Source: CAVZAB01 sp963773155 (lineage in GTDB: Bacteria; Pseudomonadota; Alphaproteobacteria; Rhizobiales; Beijerinckiaceae). Taken from it: 64,000 nt of DNA. Position numbers and translations under genes: made by a program. Location of the stretch: contig CAVZAB010000010.1 in the NCBI GenBank assembly GCA_963773155.1, forward strand, positions 1 to 64,000, written 5' to 3'. Under the pieces are notes generated by a model. The model did no database searches. It saw only the letters and a program-made list of their open reading frames with translations, and had not been told where the DNA came from. Position 1 is the stretch's first letter; the number at the start of each line of letters is the position of its first letter. Positions 1 through 7,935 of the stretch are shown piece by piece.

Positions 1-2
1 TG

Positions 3-896
3 GAGGACCAGATCGAGCGTGGGCTTGGCGGACTGCTCGTCGTCGCCGAACGCCAGGCGCCGCCCTGCGCCGACGACCTCGCCCTGGTGCTGCGCGATTG
101 GCCAGGCGCGGAAGGCACGGGCCGGGTACTCAGCGTTAATGCCGACCCGGCACCGCTGCGGGCCCTCTATCGGCCGGGCGCCCGGCTGCGATTGCGGCTT
201 GCCAACCTTGCCCCAGCCCGGCTGATGATCGTCGGCTTCGAGGCCCTGCAGCCGCAAATTATCGCGATCGACGGCCAGCCGTCGGAAATGTTCGAACCGG
301 TGCGCGCCACCATCCCGCTCGGTCCGGGGGCCAGGGTTGACGTTCTCGTCGATCTGCCGGTCGATTCCGGCGCCTCCGGCCGGCTTGTGCTGCGCAGGGA
401 GGGAGCCGCCGACGATCCGATCGCTATTTTTTCGGTCGAAGGTGCGCCCGAGACGGATCTGCCGCCGTTGGCGCCGCTGCCCGCCAATCCGGCCCTGCCA
501 CTCGAAATTGATCTCGCCCAGGCGAAGAAATTGGATCTCATAATCGACGACGGCTCGGTTCTACGGCCCGCCGCCGGTCCGCCGACCAAGACCACCACCG
601 TCGAGCGCGGCGCCAAGAGCGCATTTGCGACACTCAAACGCGGCAATCCCCTAAGCCTTGGCCTGATCAACCGCACCAATACGGTCCAAAGCCTGCATCT
701 GCACGGCCACCACCTGCGCATTCTGCACCCGCTCGACGATGGTTGGGAACCGTATTGGCGCGACACTTTGCTGATCGTGCCGGGCAAGACGGCACGGGTC
801 GCTTTCCTTGCCGACAACCCCGGCAAATGGCTGGTCGAGGCGCGTGGCCTTGGCTCAACACTCACTTCCGCCAGCGGCTGGTACGAAGTGGCGTGA
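3..896 (+). CDS. Multicopper oxidase-like protein, 3' part
   Basis: The window opens inside this gene; the frame is open from base 3 to TGA at 894-896 (297 residues). The start of the fragment reads like the end of cupredoxin domain 1 (LRDW close to residue 36), followed by the middle and C-terminal cupredoxin domains. Near residues 229-236 there is a copper motif, LHLHGHH, of the HxHGH type. The usual C-terminal HCHxxxH motif is absent: the equivalent stretch reads NPGKWLVEARG and there is no cysteine after about residue 21, so a type 1 copper site cannot form in the usual way. The protein is either a degenerate, SufI-like member or a divergent enzyme. Its N-terminal signal would lie outside the window. 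Family assignment is confident, activity is not. Confidence 0.8.
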   Translation, partial: EDQIERGLGGLLVVAERQAPPCADDLALVLRDWPGAEGTGRVLSVNADPAPLRALYRPGARLRLRLANLAPARLMIVGFEALQPQIIAIDGQPSEMFEPVRATIPLGPGARVDVLVDLPVDSGASGRLVLRREGAADDPIAIFSVEGAPETDLPPLAPLPANPALPLEIDLAQAKKLDLIIDDGSVLRPAAGPPTKTTTVERGAKSAFATLKRGNPLSLGLINRTNTVQSLHLHGHHLRILHPLDDGWEPYWRDTLLIVPGKTARVAFLADNPGKWLVEARGLGSTLTSASGWYEVA

Positions 897-900
897 GAAC

Positions 901-2460
901 TCAGGCGTCGCCCGGCCCGGGCATCGCATAGCGCGCCAGCACCTTGGGAAGTTGCTGCGGCAGGTCTTCGGCAATCAAGCCCGGCCCGAATTGGGCGGCC
1001 GCGGCGGCGTGCAGATAAGCGGCGGCAGCGGCTGCCTCGAAGGGCAGCATGGCCTGGGCGACCAGCCCGCAGACAATGCCGGCGAGGACATCGCCGGCGC
1101 CGGCGGTCGCCAGATAGGCGGGCGCCGCCTCGAGTATGGCAGCCCGACCGTCGGGATTGGCGATAACGGTATCGGCTCCCTTCAAAATTACGAGCGCGCC
1201 GCTACGCTGAGCCGCGGCCCGGGCCCGCGCGAGTTTCGATGGGGCGGCAGCGACCGCCGGTTCGGCCGTAAACAGCCGATCGAACTCGCCCTCGTGCGGG
1301 GTCAGGATCACCGGCCCGGGCGCTGCGGCAATCAGGGCGGCGAGCCCCGCAAGCCTGCCGGCATAACTGGTCAGCGCATCGGCATCGAGGACGGCGGCCC
1401 GATAATGAGCGGCGGGCGCCAAGGCCGCCGCCACCAGCGCTCGCGTCGGTTCGCCGAGGCCAAGTCCCGGACCGAGCAAAATCGCACTGATGCGCCGATC
1501 TTCGAGGAGGCGGCCTAGCTCGCCGGGGCCGTCGACCCCTGTCAACATGACCGCAGTCAGATGCGCGGCATTGACGCCAAGCGCCTCGCTCGGCGAAGCA
1601 ACAGTGACCAGGCCGCTTCCCGCGCGCAGCGCCGCAACAGCGGCAAGTCGCGCCGCCCCGGTCGAGGTCGGCCCGCCGCTTACCACCAGGGCATGGCCGC
1701 GGTCATATTTGTGGCCCATCGCCGAGGGTTGCGGCAGGCGATGACGCCACAACAGCGGGCTTGCCGCAAAAGTCGCCGGCCCAATCGTGGCAAGAACGGT
1801 CTCGCCAATGCCGATGTCGGCGACTTCCACACGACCGCACAACAGCCGCCCCGGCAAAAGCAAATGGCCGGTCTTGCGGCGGAAGAAGGTTACCGTCGCG
1901 TCGGCCTCGACAACCGCCTCGCCCAAAATCTTGCCGCTGCTGGCGTCGAGCCCAGAGGGAACGTCGACTGCGATAATCGGACCCGGCGCCGCATTCATGC
2001 GGGCCACGGCTTCGGCGGCCGCGCCGCCGAGCGGCCGAGCGAGGCCGGTGCCGAATAGCGCATCGACGACCAGGCTGTCGTCGATCGGCAAATCGGCAAG
2101 TGTCACAAAGGGGCCGCCGTAACGCTCGGCGGCAATCCGCGCATCGCCGGCAAGCCCGGCCGCCGGCGCCAGCAACCCGACCTTGACGTCGACACCTTCG
2201 TCCCGCAACAAACGCGCCGCAACCAGGCCGTCGCCGCCATTATTGCCGGGGCCGCAGAATAGCGCGACCGGGCCGGCGCCAAAGGCGGCTGTGGTGGCCT
2301 GGGCGTCGAGCACGCTGCGGGCGACCGCCGCACCCGCCGCCTCCATCAGGGCCAGCGACGGTGTGCCGGCAGCGACCGCCAGGCGGTCGGCTTGCGCCAT
2401 TTCGGCGGCGCTTAGAATGGCCGCCGCATAGGGCGACGGAAGGTTCGAACGGCGGCGCAT
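901..2460 (-). CDS. nnr: Bifunctional NAD(P)H-hydrate epimerase/dehydratase Nnr
   Basis: Repairs hydrated NAD(P)H. The N-terminal YjeF epimerase domain (about residues 15-220, with NNGGDG) interconverts the R and S forms. The C-terminal carbohydrate-kinase-fold domain (about 230-515) dehydrates S-NAD(P)HX and shows GHKYDRGHA, LGPGLGLGEP, TPHEGEFDRLF and the catalytic AGAGDVLAG loop. A longer frame starts at 2502, but the ATG at 2460 is preceded by AGGA at good spacing and begins close to the domain, giving 519 residues, normal for the fused enzyme. It is divergent from glnB; the nnr-glnB-glnA neighbourhood is common in alphaproteobacteria. It ends 4 bases from the multicopper oxidase stop, tail to tail. 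Confidence 0.93.
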   Translation of the reverse strand: MRRRSNLPSPYAAAILSAAEMAQADRLAVAAGTPSLALMEAAGAAVARSVLDAQATTAAFGAGPVALFCGPGNNGGDGLVAARLLRDEGVDVKVGLLAPAAGLAGDARIAAERYGGPFVTLADLPIDDSLVVDALFGTGLARPLGGAAAEAVARMNAAPGPIIAVDVPSGLDASSGKILGEAVVEADATVTFFRRKTGHLLLPGRLLCGRVEVADIGIGETVLATIGPATFAASPLLWRHRLPQPSAMGHKYDRGHALVVSGGPTSTGAARLAAVAALRAGSGLVTVASPSEALGVNAAHLTAVMLTGVDGPGELGRLLEDRRISAILLGPGLGLGEPTRALVAAALAPAAHYRAAVLDADALTSYAGRLAGLAALIAAAPGPVILTPHEGEFDRLFTAEPAVAAAPSKLARARAAAQRSGALVILKGADTVIANPDGRAAILEAAPAYLATAGAGDVLAGIVCGLVAQAMLPFEAAAAAAYLHAAAAAQFGPGLIAEDLPQQLPKVLARYAMPGPGDA

Positions 2461-2613
2461 GCGCCATCCTGGCCAAATCGACGGGCGGTGGCAAATGCGC
2501 ATTGCTTGGGCAAATTGCCGATGACCACGTCAGTTCGCCGGTTCCAAACTGGGCAATGGCCATTTTCAGGCAGCTGCCTGGCCGCGAACGCCGCCATTTT
2601 GGGCATGGCGCGT

Positions 2614-2629
2614 TGGCACGCGAGGTGCT
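2614..2629 (+). promoter_or_regulatory. Sigma-54 (-24/-12) promoter of glnBA
   Basis: TGGCACGCGAGGTGCT matches the RpoN consensus TGGCACG-N4-TTGCW with one mismatch (GTGC for TTGC). The invariant GG and GC doublets are present with the correct 10-base separation. It lies 72 bases before the glnB start, so transcription would begin near 2640. glnB and glnA are classic NtrC/RpoN targets. I could not find a convincing NtrC enhancer palindrome between 2461 and 2613. Confidence 0.8.
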
Positions 2630-2700
2630 AAGCAGCCGCTGGTTCAAACCGGCCTGGCCGACCTGCCGCGCCCTTGGACAAGTGGGAGCGTCGGAAGCGC

Positions 2701-3039
2701 ATGAAAAAGATCGAGGCGATCATCAAGCCCTTCAAGCTCGACGAAGTGAAAGAAGCCCTGCAGGAAATCGGCCTGCAGGGCATCACGGTGACCGAAGCTA
2801 AGGGATTTGGCCGCCAGAAAGGGCACACGGAACTTTATCGTGGCGCCGAATACGTGGTCGATTTCCTGCCGAAGGTCAAAATCGAGATCGTTCTGGCCGA
2901 CGAGGCTGTCGAGCGGGCCGTGGAGACCATCCGCGGCGCGGCGCAGACCGGCCGCATCGGCGATGGCAAGATTTTTGTATCAAACATTGAAGGCGCGGTG
3001 CGCATCAGGACTGGCGAAACCGGTCTCGACGCGATCTGA
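2701..3039 (+). CDS. glnB: Nitrogen regulatory protein P-II GlnB
   Basis: A 112-residue trimeric PII signalling protein that reports 2-oxoglutarate, ATP/ADP and glutamine status to GlnE, NtrB and other targets. Residue 51 is the tyrosine uridylylated by GlnD, inside the T-loop (GAEYVVDF). The B-loop TGRIGDGKIF and the C-loop RIRTGE are intact. A start nine codons upstream at 2674 is possible, but MKKIEAIIKPF is the family N-terminus and the length is then exact. It lies 78 bases upstream of glnA in the same transcriptional unit, under the sigma-54 promoter at 2614. Confidence 0.97.
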   Translation: MKKIEAIIKPFKLDEVKEALQEIGLQGITVTEAKGFGRQKGHTELYRGAEYVVDFLPKVKIEIVLADEAVERAVETIRGAAQTGRIGDGKIFVSNIEGAVRIRTGETGLDAI

Positions 3040-3117
3040 GCCTCCCACAATGGCCGGCGTTCAGCTGGGGGCCGACTCAACCATTGGGATTGACTTCAAG
3101 ACAAGAGAGGCATGCAC

Positions 3118-4527
3118 ATGAAGACCGCCAAGGACGTCCTCAAGGCGATCAAGGACAATGACGTCAAATATGTAGACTTTCGTTTCACCGATCCGCGCGG
3201 CAAGTGGCAGCATGTCACTTTCGACATCGGCCTCGTCGATGAGGATGCCTTTGCCGAGGGTCTCATGTTTGACGGTTCCTCGATTTCCGGCTGGAAGGCG
3301 ATCGACGAATCCGACATGACCCTTATGCCCGATCCGGCGACGGCCTGCATGGACCCGTTCTTTGCCGCATCGACCATGTCGGTCGTCTGCGACATTCTCG
3401 AGCCGATGACCGGCGAGCCCTATGGCCGCGACCCGCGCAGCATGGCCAAGAAGGCCGAGGCCTATTTGAAGTCGACTGGGCTGGGCGACACGATTTTTGT
3501 CGGCCCCGAGGCCGAATTCTTCGTCTTCGACGACGTCCGCTTCAAGGCCGATCCCTACAATACCGGTTTCGTGCTCAATTCGATCGAATTGCCGAGCAAC
3601 ATGGACACCACCTACGAAGGCGGCAACCTTGGCCATCGGGTGCGCACCAAGGGCGGCTATTTCCCGGTGCCGCCACAGGATTCGGCCCAGGACATGCGCG
3701 GCGAAATGCTCGCTGCCATGGCCGCGATGGGCGTCAAAGTCGAAAAGCACCATCATGAGGTCGCCTCCGCCCAGCATGAGCTCGGGATGAAGTTCGACAC
3801 CCTGGTCCACATGGCTGACCACATGCAGATTTACAAATACTGCATCCATCAGGTCGCCCAGAGCTATGGCAAAACCGCGACCTTCATGCCGAAGCCGGTG
3901 TTCGGCGACAATGGCTCGGGCATGCATGTTCACCAGTCGATCTGGAAAGGTGGCAAGCCGGTGTTTGCCGGCAACAAATATGCCGATCTTAGCCAGGAGT
4001 GCCTCTATTATATCGGCGGCATCATCAAACACGCCAAGGCGCTGAACGCCTTCACCAACCCGTCAACCAATTCCTACAAGCGTCTCGTGCCAGGCTACGA
4101 GGCGCCGGTTCTGCTCGCCTATTCGGCGCGCAATCGTTCGGCCTCCTGCCGGATCCCCTATACGTCCAACCCCAAGGCAAAGCGCGTCGAGGTGCGCTTC
4201 CCCGACCCGGCGGCCAATCCCTATCTTGCCTTTGCTGCCATGCTGATGGCCGGTCTCGACGGCATCCAGAACAAAGTCGATCCGGGTGCCGCAATGGACA
4301 AGGACCTTTACGATCTTCCGCCCAAGGAATTGAAAAAGATTCCGACCGTTTGCGGTTCACTCCGCGAGGCCCTCGCCAATCTCGACAAGGACCGCGCTTT
4401 CCTCAAGGTCGGCGGTGTCTTCAACGACGATTTCATCGATGCCTTCGTCGAATTGAAGATGGCCGAAGTGATGCGCTTCGAAATGACCCCACATCCCGTC
4501 GAATTCGACATGTATTATTCGTGCTGA
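3118..4527 (+). CDS. glnA: Glutamine synthetase type I
   Basis: Makes glutamine from glutamate, ammonia and ATP; a cytoplasmic dodecamer. With the ATG at 3118 the product has 469 residues, the normal GSI-beta length, and the AGAGAGG box sits 7 bases upstream; the ATG at 3112 would leave the ribosome site only one base away. Visible family motifs include MFDGSSI, the metal-binding and ammonia-site segments around GPEAEFF and NGSGMHVH, the glutamate-flap and ATP region, and KDLYDLPP with the tyrosine adenylylated by GlnE. It is the second gene of glnBA and is followed by a strong intrinsic terminator. Confidence 0.98.
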   Translation: MKTAKDVLKAIKDNDVKYVDFRFTDPRGKWQHVTFDIGLVDEDAFAEGLMFDGSSISGWKAIDESDMTLMPDPATACMDPFFAASTMSVVCDILEPMTGEPYGRDPRSMAKKAEAYLKSTGLGDTIFVGPEAEFFVFDDVRFKADPYNTGFVLNSIELPSNMDTTYEGGNLGHRVRTKGGYFPVPPQDSAQDMRGEMLAAMAAMGVKVEKHHHEVASAQHELGMKFDTLVHMADHMQIYKYCIHQVAQSYGKTATFMPKPVFGDNGSGMHVHQSIWKGGKPVFAGNKYADLSQECLYYIGGIIKHAKALNAFTNPSTNSYKRLVPGYEAPVLLAYSARNRSASCRIPYTSNPKAKRVEVRFPDPAANPYLAFAAMLMAGLDGIQNKVDPGAAMDKDLYDLPPKELKKIPTVCGSLREALANLDKDRAFLKVGGVFNDDFIDAFVELKMAEVMRFEMTPHPVEFDMYYSC

Positions 4528-4601
4528 CCAGCCGGTCGGGGTCCCGCCAGGATCCCGGCAGCGGCCGCCGCCCTCGCACCATTTGACTTCGCAGCTCATC
4601 C

Positions 4602-4634
4602 AACCGGCCGAAGCCATGCTTCGGCCGGTTTTTT
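4602..4634 (+). terminator. Intrinsic terminator of glnBA
   Basis: A perfect 13-bp stem (4602-4614 with 4618-4630) closes a three-base CAT loop and runs into six consecutive T (4629-4634). It lies 75 bases beyond the glnA stop. It is the clearest rho-independent terminator in the window. Confidence 0.93.
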
Positions 4635-4743
4635 GGGGCCGCTCGGCTTTCGTGATGCGCCGGCTTCGATTTTGAGAGTCGAAGGCCGGGCCGATGCCAT
4701 ATATGTGCGGTAAGCTTTGCAAATCACGGAGCTCCAAGCAGCC

Positions 4744-6785
4744 ATGGCAAGACAACGCGATCTGTTCGGTTCAGCAGCCCGCGCGCAGGTCCCTCAGGCC
4801 GCCCAGAGAGGGGCGCCAACCGGTCCAGTTGAGCGCGAGGCGGCAAACCATTATACTGCGGCTTCGATCGAGGTGCTCGAAGGGCTCGAGCCGGTCCGCC
4901 GGCGACCCGGCATGTATATCGGCGGCACCGACGAGACGGCGCTCCACCATTTATTCGCCGAGGTCATCGACAATGCGATGGACGAGGCAGTCGCCGGCTA
5001 CGCGACCTTCATCGACGTCGAATTGGAAGCCTCCGGCTTTCTGACAGTAACTGACAACGGCCGTGGGATCCCAGTCGGACCGCATCCGAAATTTCCGTCG
5101 AAATCTGGTCTCGAAGTCGTGCTGACGATGCTGCATGCCGGCGGAAAATTCGATTCCGGCGCCTATCAGACCTCCGGCGGCCTGCACGGCGTCGGCATTT
5201 CGGTGGTCAATGCGCTGTCAGAACGGCTTGAGGTCGAGGTGGCGCAGGAGCGGGTCTTGTACCGGCAGGTTTTCGAGCGCGGCCATGCACTCGGACCGCT
5301 CGAGACGCTCGGCAAGACCGCCAATCGCCGCGGCACCAAGGTTCGCTTCAAGCCCGATCCCGCAATCTTCGGCAAGACGCTGCGCTTTCGCCCGGCTCAA
5401 CTCTTCAAGATGGCCCGTTCCAAGGCCTATCTGTTCGGCGGCATCGAGATCCGTTGGCGCTGCGCAGCGGTACTTCTCGATCAATCCTCGCCGGTACCGA
5501 GCGAGGCGATTTTCCGCTTTCCCGGCGGTCTCAAGGATTATCTTGCCGGCGAAATCCAGGATCGCGATGTCGTCTGCGAGCCGATCTTCACCGGCAAGTC
5601 CGACCGCCCCGGCGGCCATGGCTCGCTTGAATGGGCGGTGACTTGGCTCGCCGCCGATGACGGGTTCGTGAATTCCTATTGCAACACGATCCCAACCGCG
5701 GACGGGGGCACCCATGAGGCAGGCCTGCGGGCAGCCCTGCTGCGCGGGCTCAAGGACCATGCCGAGCGGATTGGCCAGGCCAAACGCGCCGGCATTCTGA
5801 CCAGCGACGATGTCATGGTCAGCTGTGCCGCGATGATTTCGGTGTTCATCCGCGAGCCGGAATTCCAGGGACAGAGCAAAGGTCGGCTGATGAGCCAGGA
5901 GGCAAGCCGGCTCGTCGAGACGACGCTGCGCGATGCCTTCGACCATTGGCTGGCCGCCGCGCCCTCGCAGGCCACCCGGCTTCTCGATTTTACGGTCGAG
6001 CGGGCCGAGGAACGGCAGCGCCGCCGGGCCGAGCGCGACGTCGCCCGCAAGACGGCGGTGCGCAAGCTGCGGTTGCCGGGCAAGCTCGCCGATTGCTCGA
6101 ACACATCCGCGCAAGATTCCGAATTGTTTATTGTCGAGGGCGATTTCGGCCGGCGGCTCGGCCAAACAGGCTCGCGACCGGTCGTTCCAGGCAGTGCTGC
6201 CACTGCGCGGCAAAATCCTCAATGTCGCCAACGCGACACGCGACAAAATGACCGGCAACCAGCAGCTGAGCGACCTGATTTTCGGCGCTCGGCGCTGGCA
6301 CCGGCGCCCATTACAAGGACGACGATCTGCGCTACGAAAAAATCGTGATTATGACCGACGCCGACGTGGACGGTGCCCATATCGCTTCGCTGCTGATCAC
6401 CTTCTTTTACCGCGAAATGCCGAAACTGATCGAAGCGGGGCGCCTCTATCTCGCCGTGCCGCCTTTGTTCAAGCTGACTTAGGGAGCCAAGACCGTCTAT
6501 GCCAGAGATGAGCCGCATCGCGCCGAGCTCGTCCGCACCGTCCTGACCGGCAAGGGCAAGATCGAGGTCAGCCGGTTCAAGGGTCTCGGCGAAATGACCG
6601 CGCCGCAGCTCAAGGAAACCACCATGGCAAAGGGTCAGCGGACCCTTTTGCGTGTCGTCCTTGGACCCGATGACAAGCCGGCAGTCGCCGAGGCGGTCGA
6701 GCGGCTGATGGGCAACCGGCCAGAATCGCGCTTCGCCTTCATCCAGGCGCGGGCGGCTTTTGCCGCAGAATTGGTCGACCTTTGA
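4744..6785 (+). CDS. parE: DNA topoisomerase IV subunit B ParE (frame disrupted three times)
   Basis: The ATPase subunit of topoisomerase IV, which with ParC decatenates daughter chromosomes. The GHKL ATPase domain is intact (RRPGMYIGG, VIDNAMDEA, DNGRGIPV, TSGGLHGVG), as is the transducer domain. The Toprim domain is broken. After IVEGD an extra T near 6143-6145 shifts the frame. An extra G near 6284-6285 shifts it again. A TAG at 6480-6482 then replaces the expected glutamine in FKLTQG. Undoing the two insertions gives 680 codons, ending FAAELVDL at 6785, with TDADVDGAHI and the C-terminal FKGLGEM region recovered. Length and sequence favour ParE over GyrB. I suspect sequencing error, but three lesions in one gene deserve checking. 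The start follows GGAG at 4728; a TTG at 4717 is a weaker alternative. Confidence 0.9.
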
Positions 6786-6815
6786 CAGAGGCCGCGGGTT
6801 TTGCTACGAGCTTTG

Positions 6816-6830
6816 TGCTGCAGTGCAGCA
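6816..6830. promoter_or_regulatory. 15-bp palindrome upstream of cytochrome b561 gene
   Basis: TGCTGCAGTGCAGCA is a perfect inverted repeat about a central G, flanked by CTTTG and AAAAG, which nearly extend the symmetry. It ends 14 bases before the cytochrome b561 start. The TGC-rich half-sites recall the motif bound by PhaR-type regulators, but no phasin gene lies here. An operator or an mRNA hairpin are both possible. Confidence 0.45.
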
Positions 6831-6844
6831 AAAGAAAATAGGGC

Positions 6845-7402
6845 ATGATGAACCAGATACGCAGCTACAACAAAACGGCTATTGTCCTGCATTGGCTGAT
6901 GGCGGCTTTGATCGGCGCGGTCGCGGTGCTCGGCCTTGCCTTCGACCAGATGACGCGCGAGGCAAAGCCGTTCTGGCTCAATCTCCACGCCGTTCTCGGT
7001 CTTGCCATTTTGCTGCTGGTTGCCATGCGTCTCATCTGGCGCTGGCGACGGCCGCCACCGCCGCATCCGCTGCCGAAACTGGCCGAGGCCCTTTCCGGAC
7101 TCGCCCACGCCGCGCTTTACGGCCTGATGGGGCTCGTGCCTCTGTTCGGCCTTGCCGCTCTGTTCGCGCGCGGCCGCGGCATCGATTTCTGGCTGTTCAG
7201 CCTAGTATCGCCGCTGGCGCGCAACCGTGACCTCAGCCGCGCAATGCTGAACGGCCATGCGTTTTTCGCCTATGCGTTGCTCGCTGTCGCGGCGCTGCAT
7301 ATTGCCGCAGCGCTGTACCATCAATTTGTCCTCGGCGACGGTTTGCTTGCCCGGATGGTGCCTGGCCGCGACCTTTCCGGCCCCTCGCGCAAGGCGGCGT
7401 GA
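6845..7402 (+). CDS. Cytochrome b561 family protein
   Basis: A 185-residue di-haem integral membrane protein expected to carry electrons between the quinone pool and a periplasmic or membrane partner. Four hydrophobic helices are visible. Candidate haem-ligand histidines are in VLHWLM (helix 1), LHAVLGL (helix 2), NGHAFF and the LHIAAALYHQF segment (helix 4), the prokaryotic CybB pattern. It starts with a double ATG after AGGG. It stands alone, so its electron partner cannot be named. The stop is followed closely by a small membrane-protein gene. Confidence 0.88.
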   Translation: MMNQIRSYNKTAIVLHWLMAALIGAVAVLGLAFDQMTREAKPFWLNLHAVLGLAILLLVAMRLIWRWRRPPPPHPLPKLAEALSGLAHAALYGLMGLVPLFGLAALFARGRGIDFWLFSLVSPLARNRDLSRAMLNGHAFFAYALLAVAALHIAAALYHQFVLGDGLLARMVPGRDLSGPSRKAA

Positions 7403-7463
7403 ACCCGTTCTTAACCATGATCGGGGATCCTGTGGGCGCAGATCAGCTCACGGGGTCAGGTCG

Positions 7464-7748
7464 ATGGATCGAAAACTTCGGGACTTTGCCGCTAGCAGGC
7501 GTGGCTCGGCGGTACAGAAATTTTCGCTCGCGGCCGGCGCGATCGCCTTTTCAGCCATTGTCGCGACCCATTTCCTGGCGAGTTGGACCAGGTCCAACCA
7601 GACCGCGACCCTGAGTGCCCTGCAGCCGGCGCACGGCGCCCGGGCGACCCGGGTCATCCGGCCGGGCACGGACGACGTTGATTTCGGTCCGACCGGCGCA
7701 ATCGCCCGGTCGGTGACGCTCGACCCGTGCACCGGCAAGGAAAAGTAA
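7464..7748 (+). CDS. Small hypothetical membrane-anchored protein
   Basis: I do not recognise this family. The 94-residue product starts with a basic stretch (MDRKLRDFAASRRG), then has one hydrophobic segment at about residues 20-40 (FSLAAGAIAFSAIVATHFLA), then a polar tail with a single cysteine in the final TLDPCTGKEK. This is a signal-anchor layout with the tail probably outside the cytoplasm. GTCAGG precedes the ATG. It sits 61 bases after the cytochrome b561 stop on the same strand and may be cotranscribed. Confidence 0.5.
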   Translation: MDRKLRDFAASRRGSAVQKFSLAAGAIAFSAIVATHFLASWTRSNQTATLSALQPAHGARATRVIRPGTDDVDFGPTGAIARSVTLDPCTGKEK

Positions 7749-7935
7749 TCGGCTAACCGCCGGCTGGCCGGTAAATTCATTGACTTGACACAGAATCGGA
7801 CTACATCAAAGCGGCGGTGCTAAAGCGACCCCGCGCGTTCGCTGCCCCCTGTCCCGTTCGGGACCCCTTCCTTCAACAACGCGCCGAGCGAGGCGGCCGG
7901 CAGCTGTCGGTGGCCCGCCAAAGGCAAAAAATCAT

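Noticed and set aside
3061..4032. 323-residue open frame antisense to glnA
   Set aside because: It lies wholly opposite a highly conserved gene and reads as a GC-skew shadow without family motifs.
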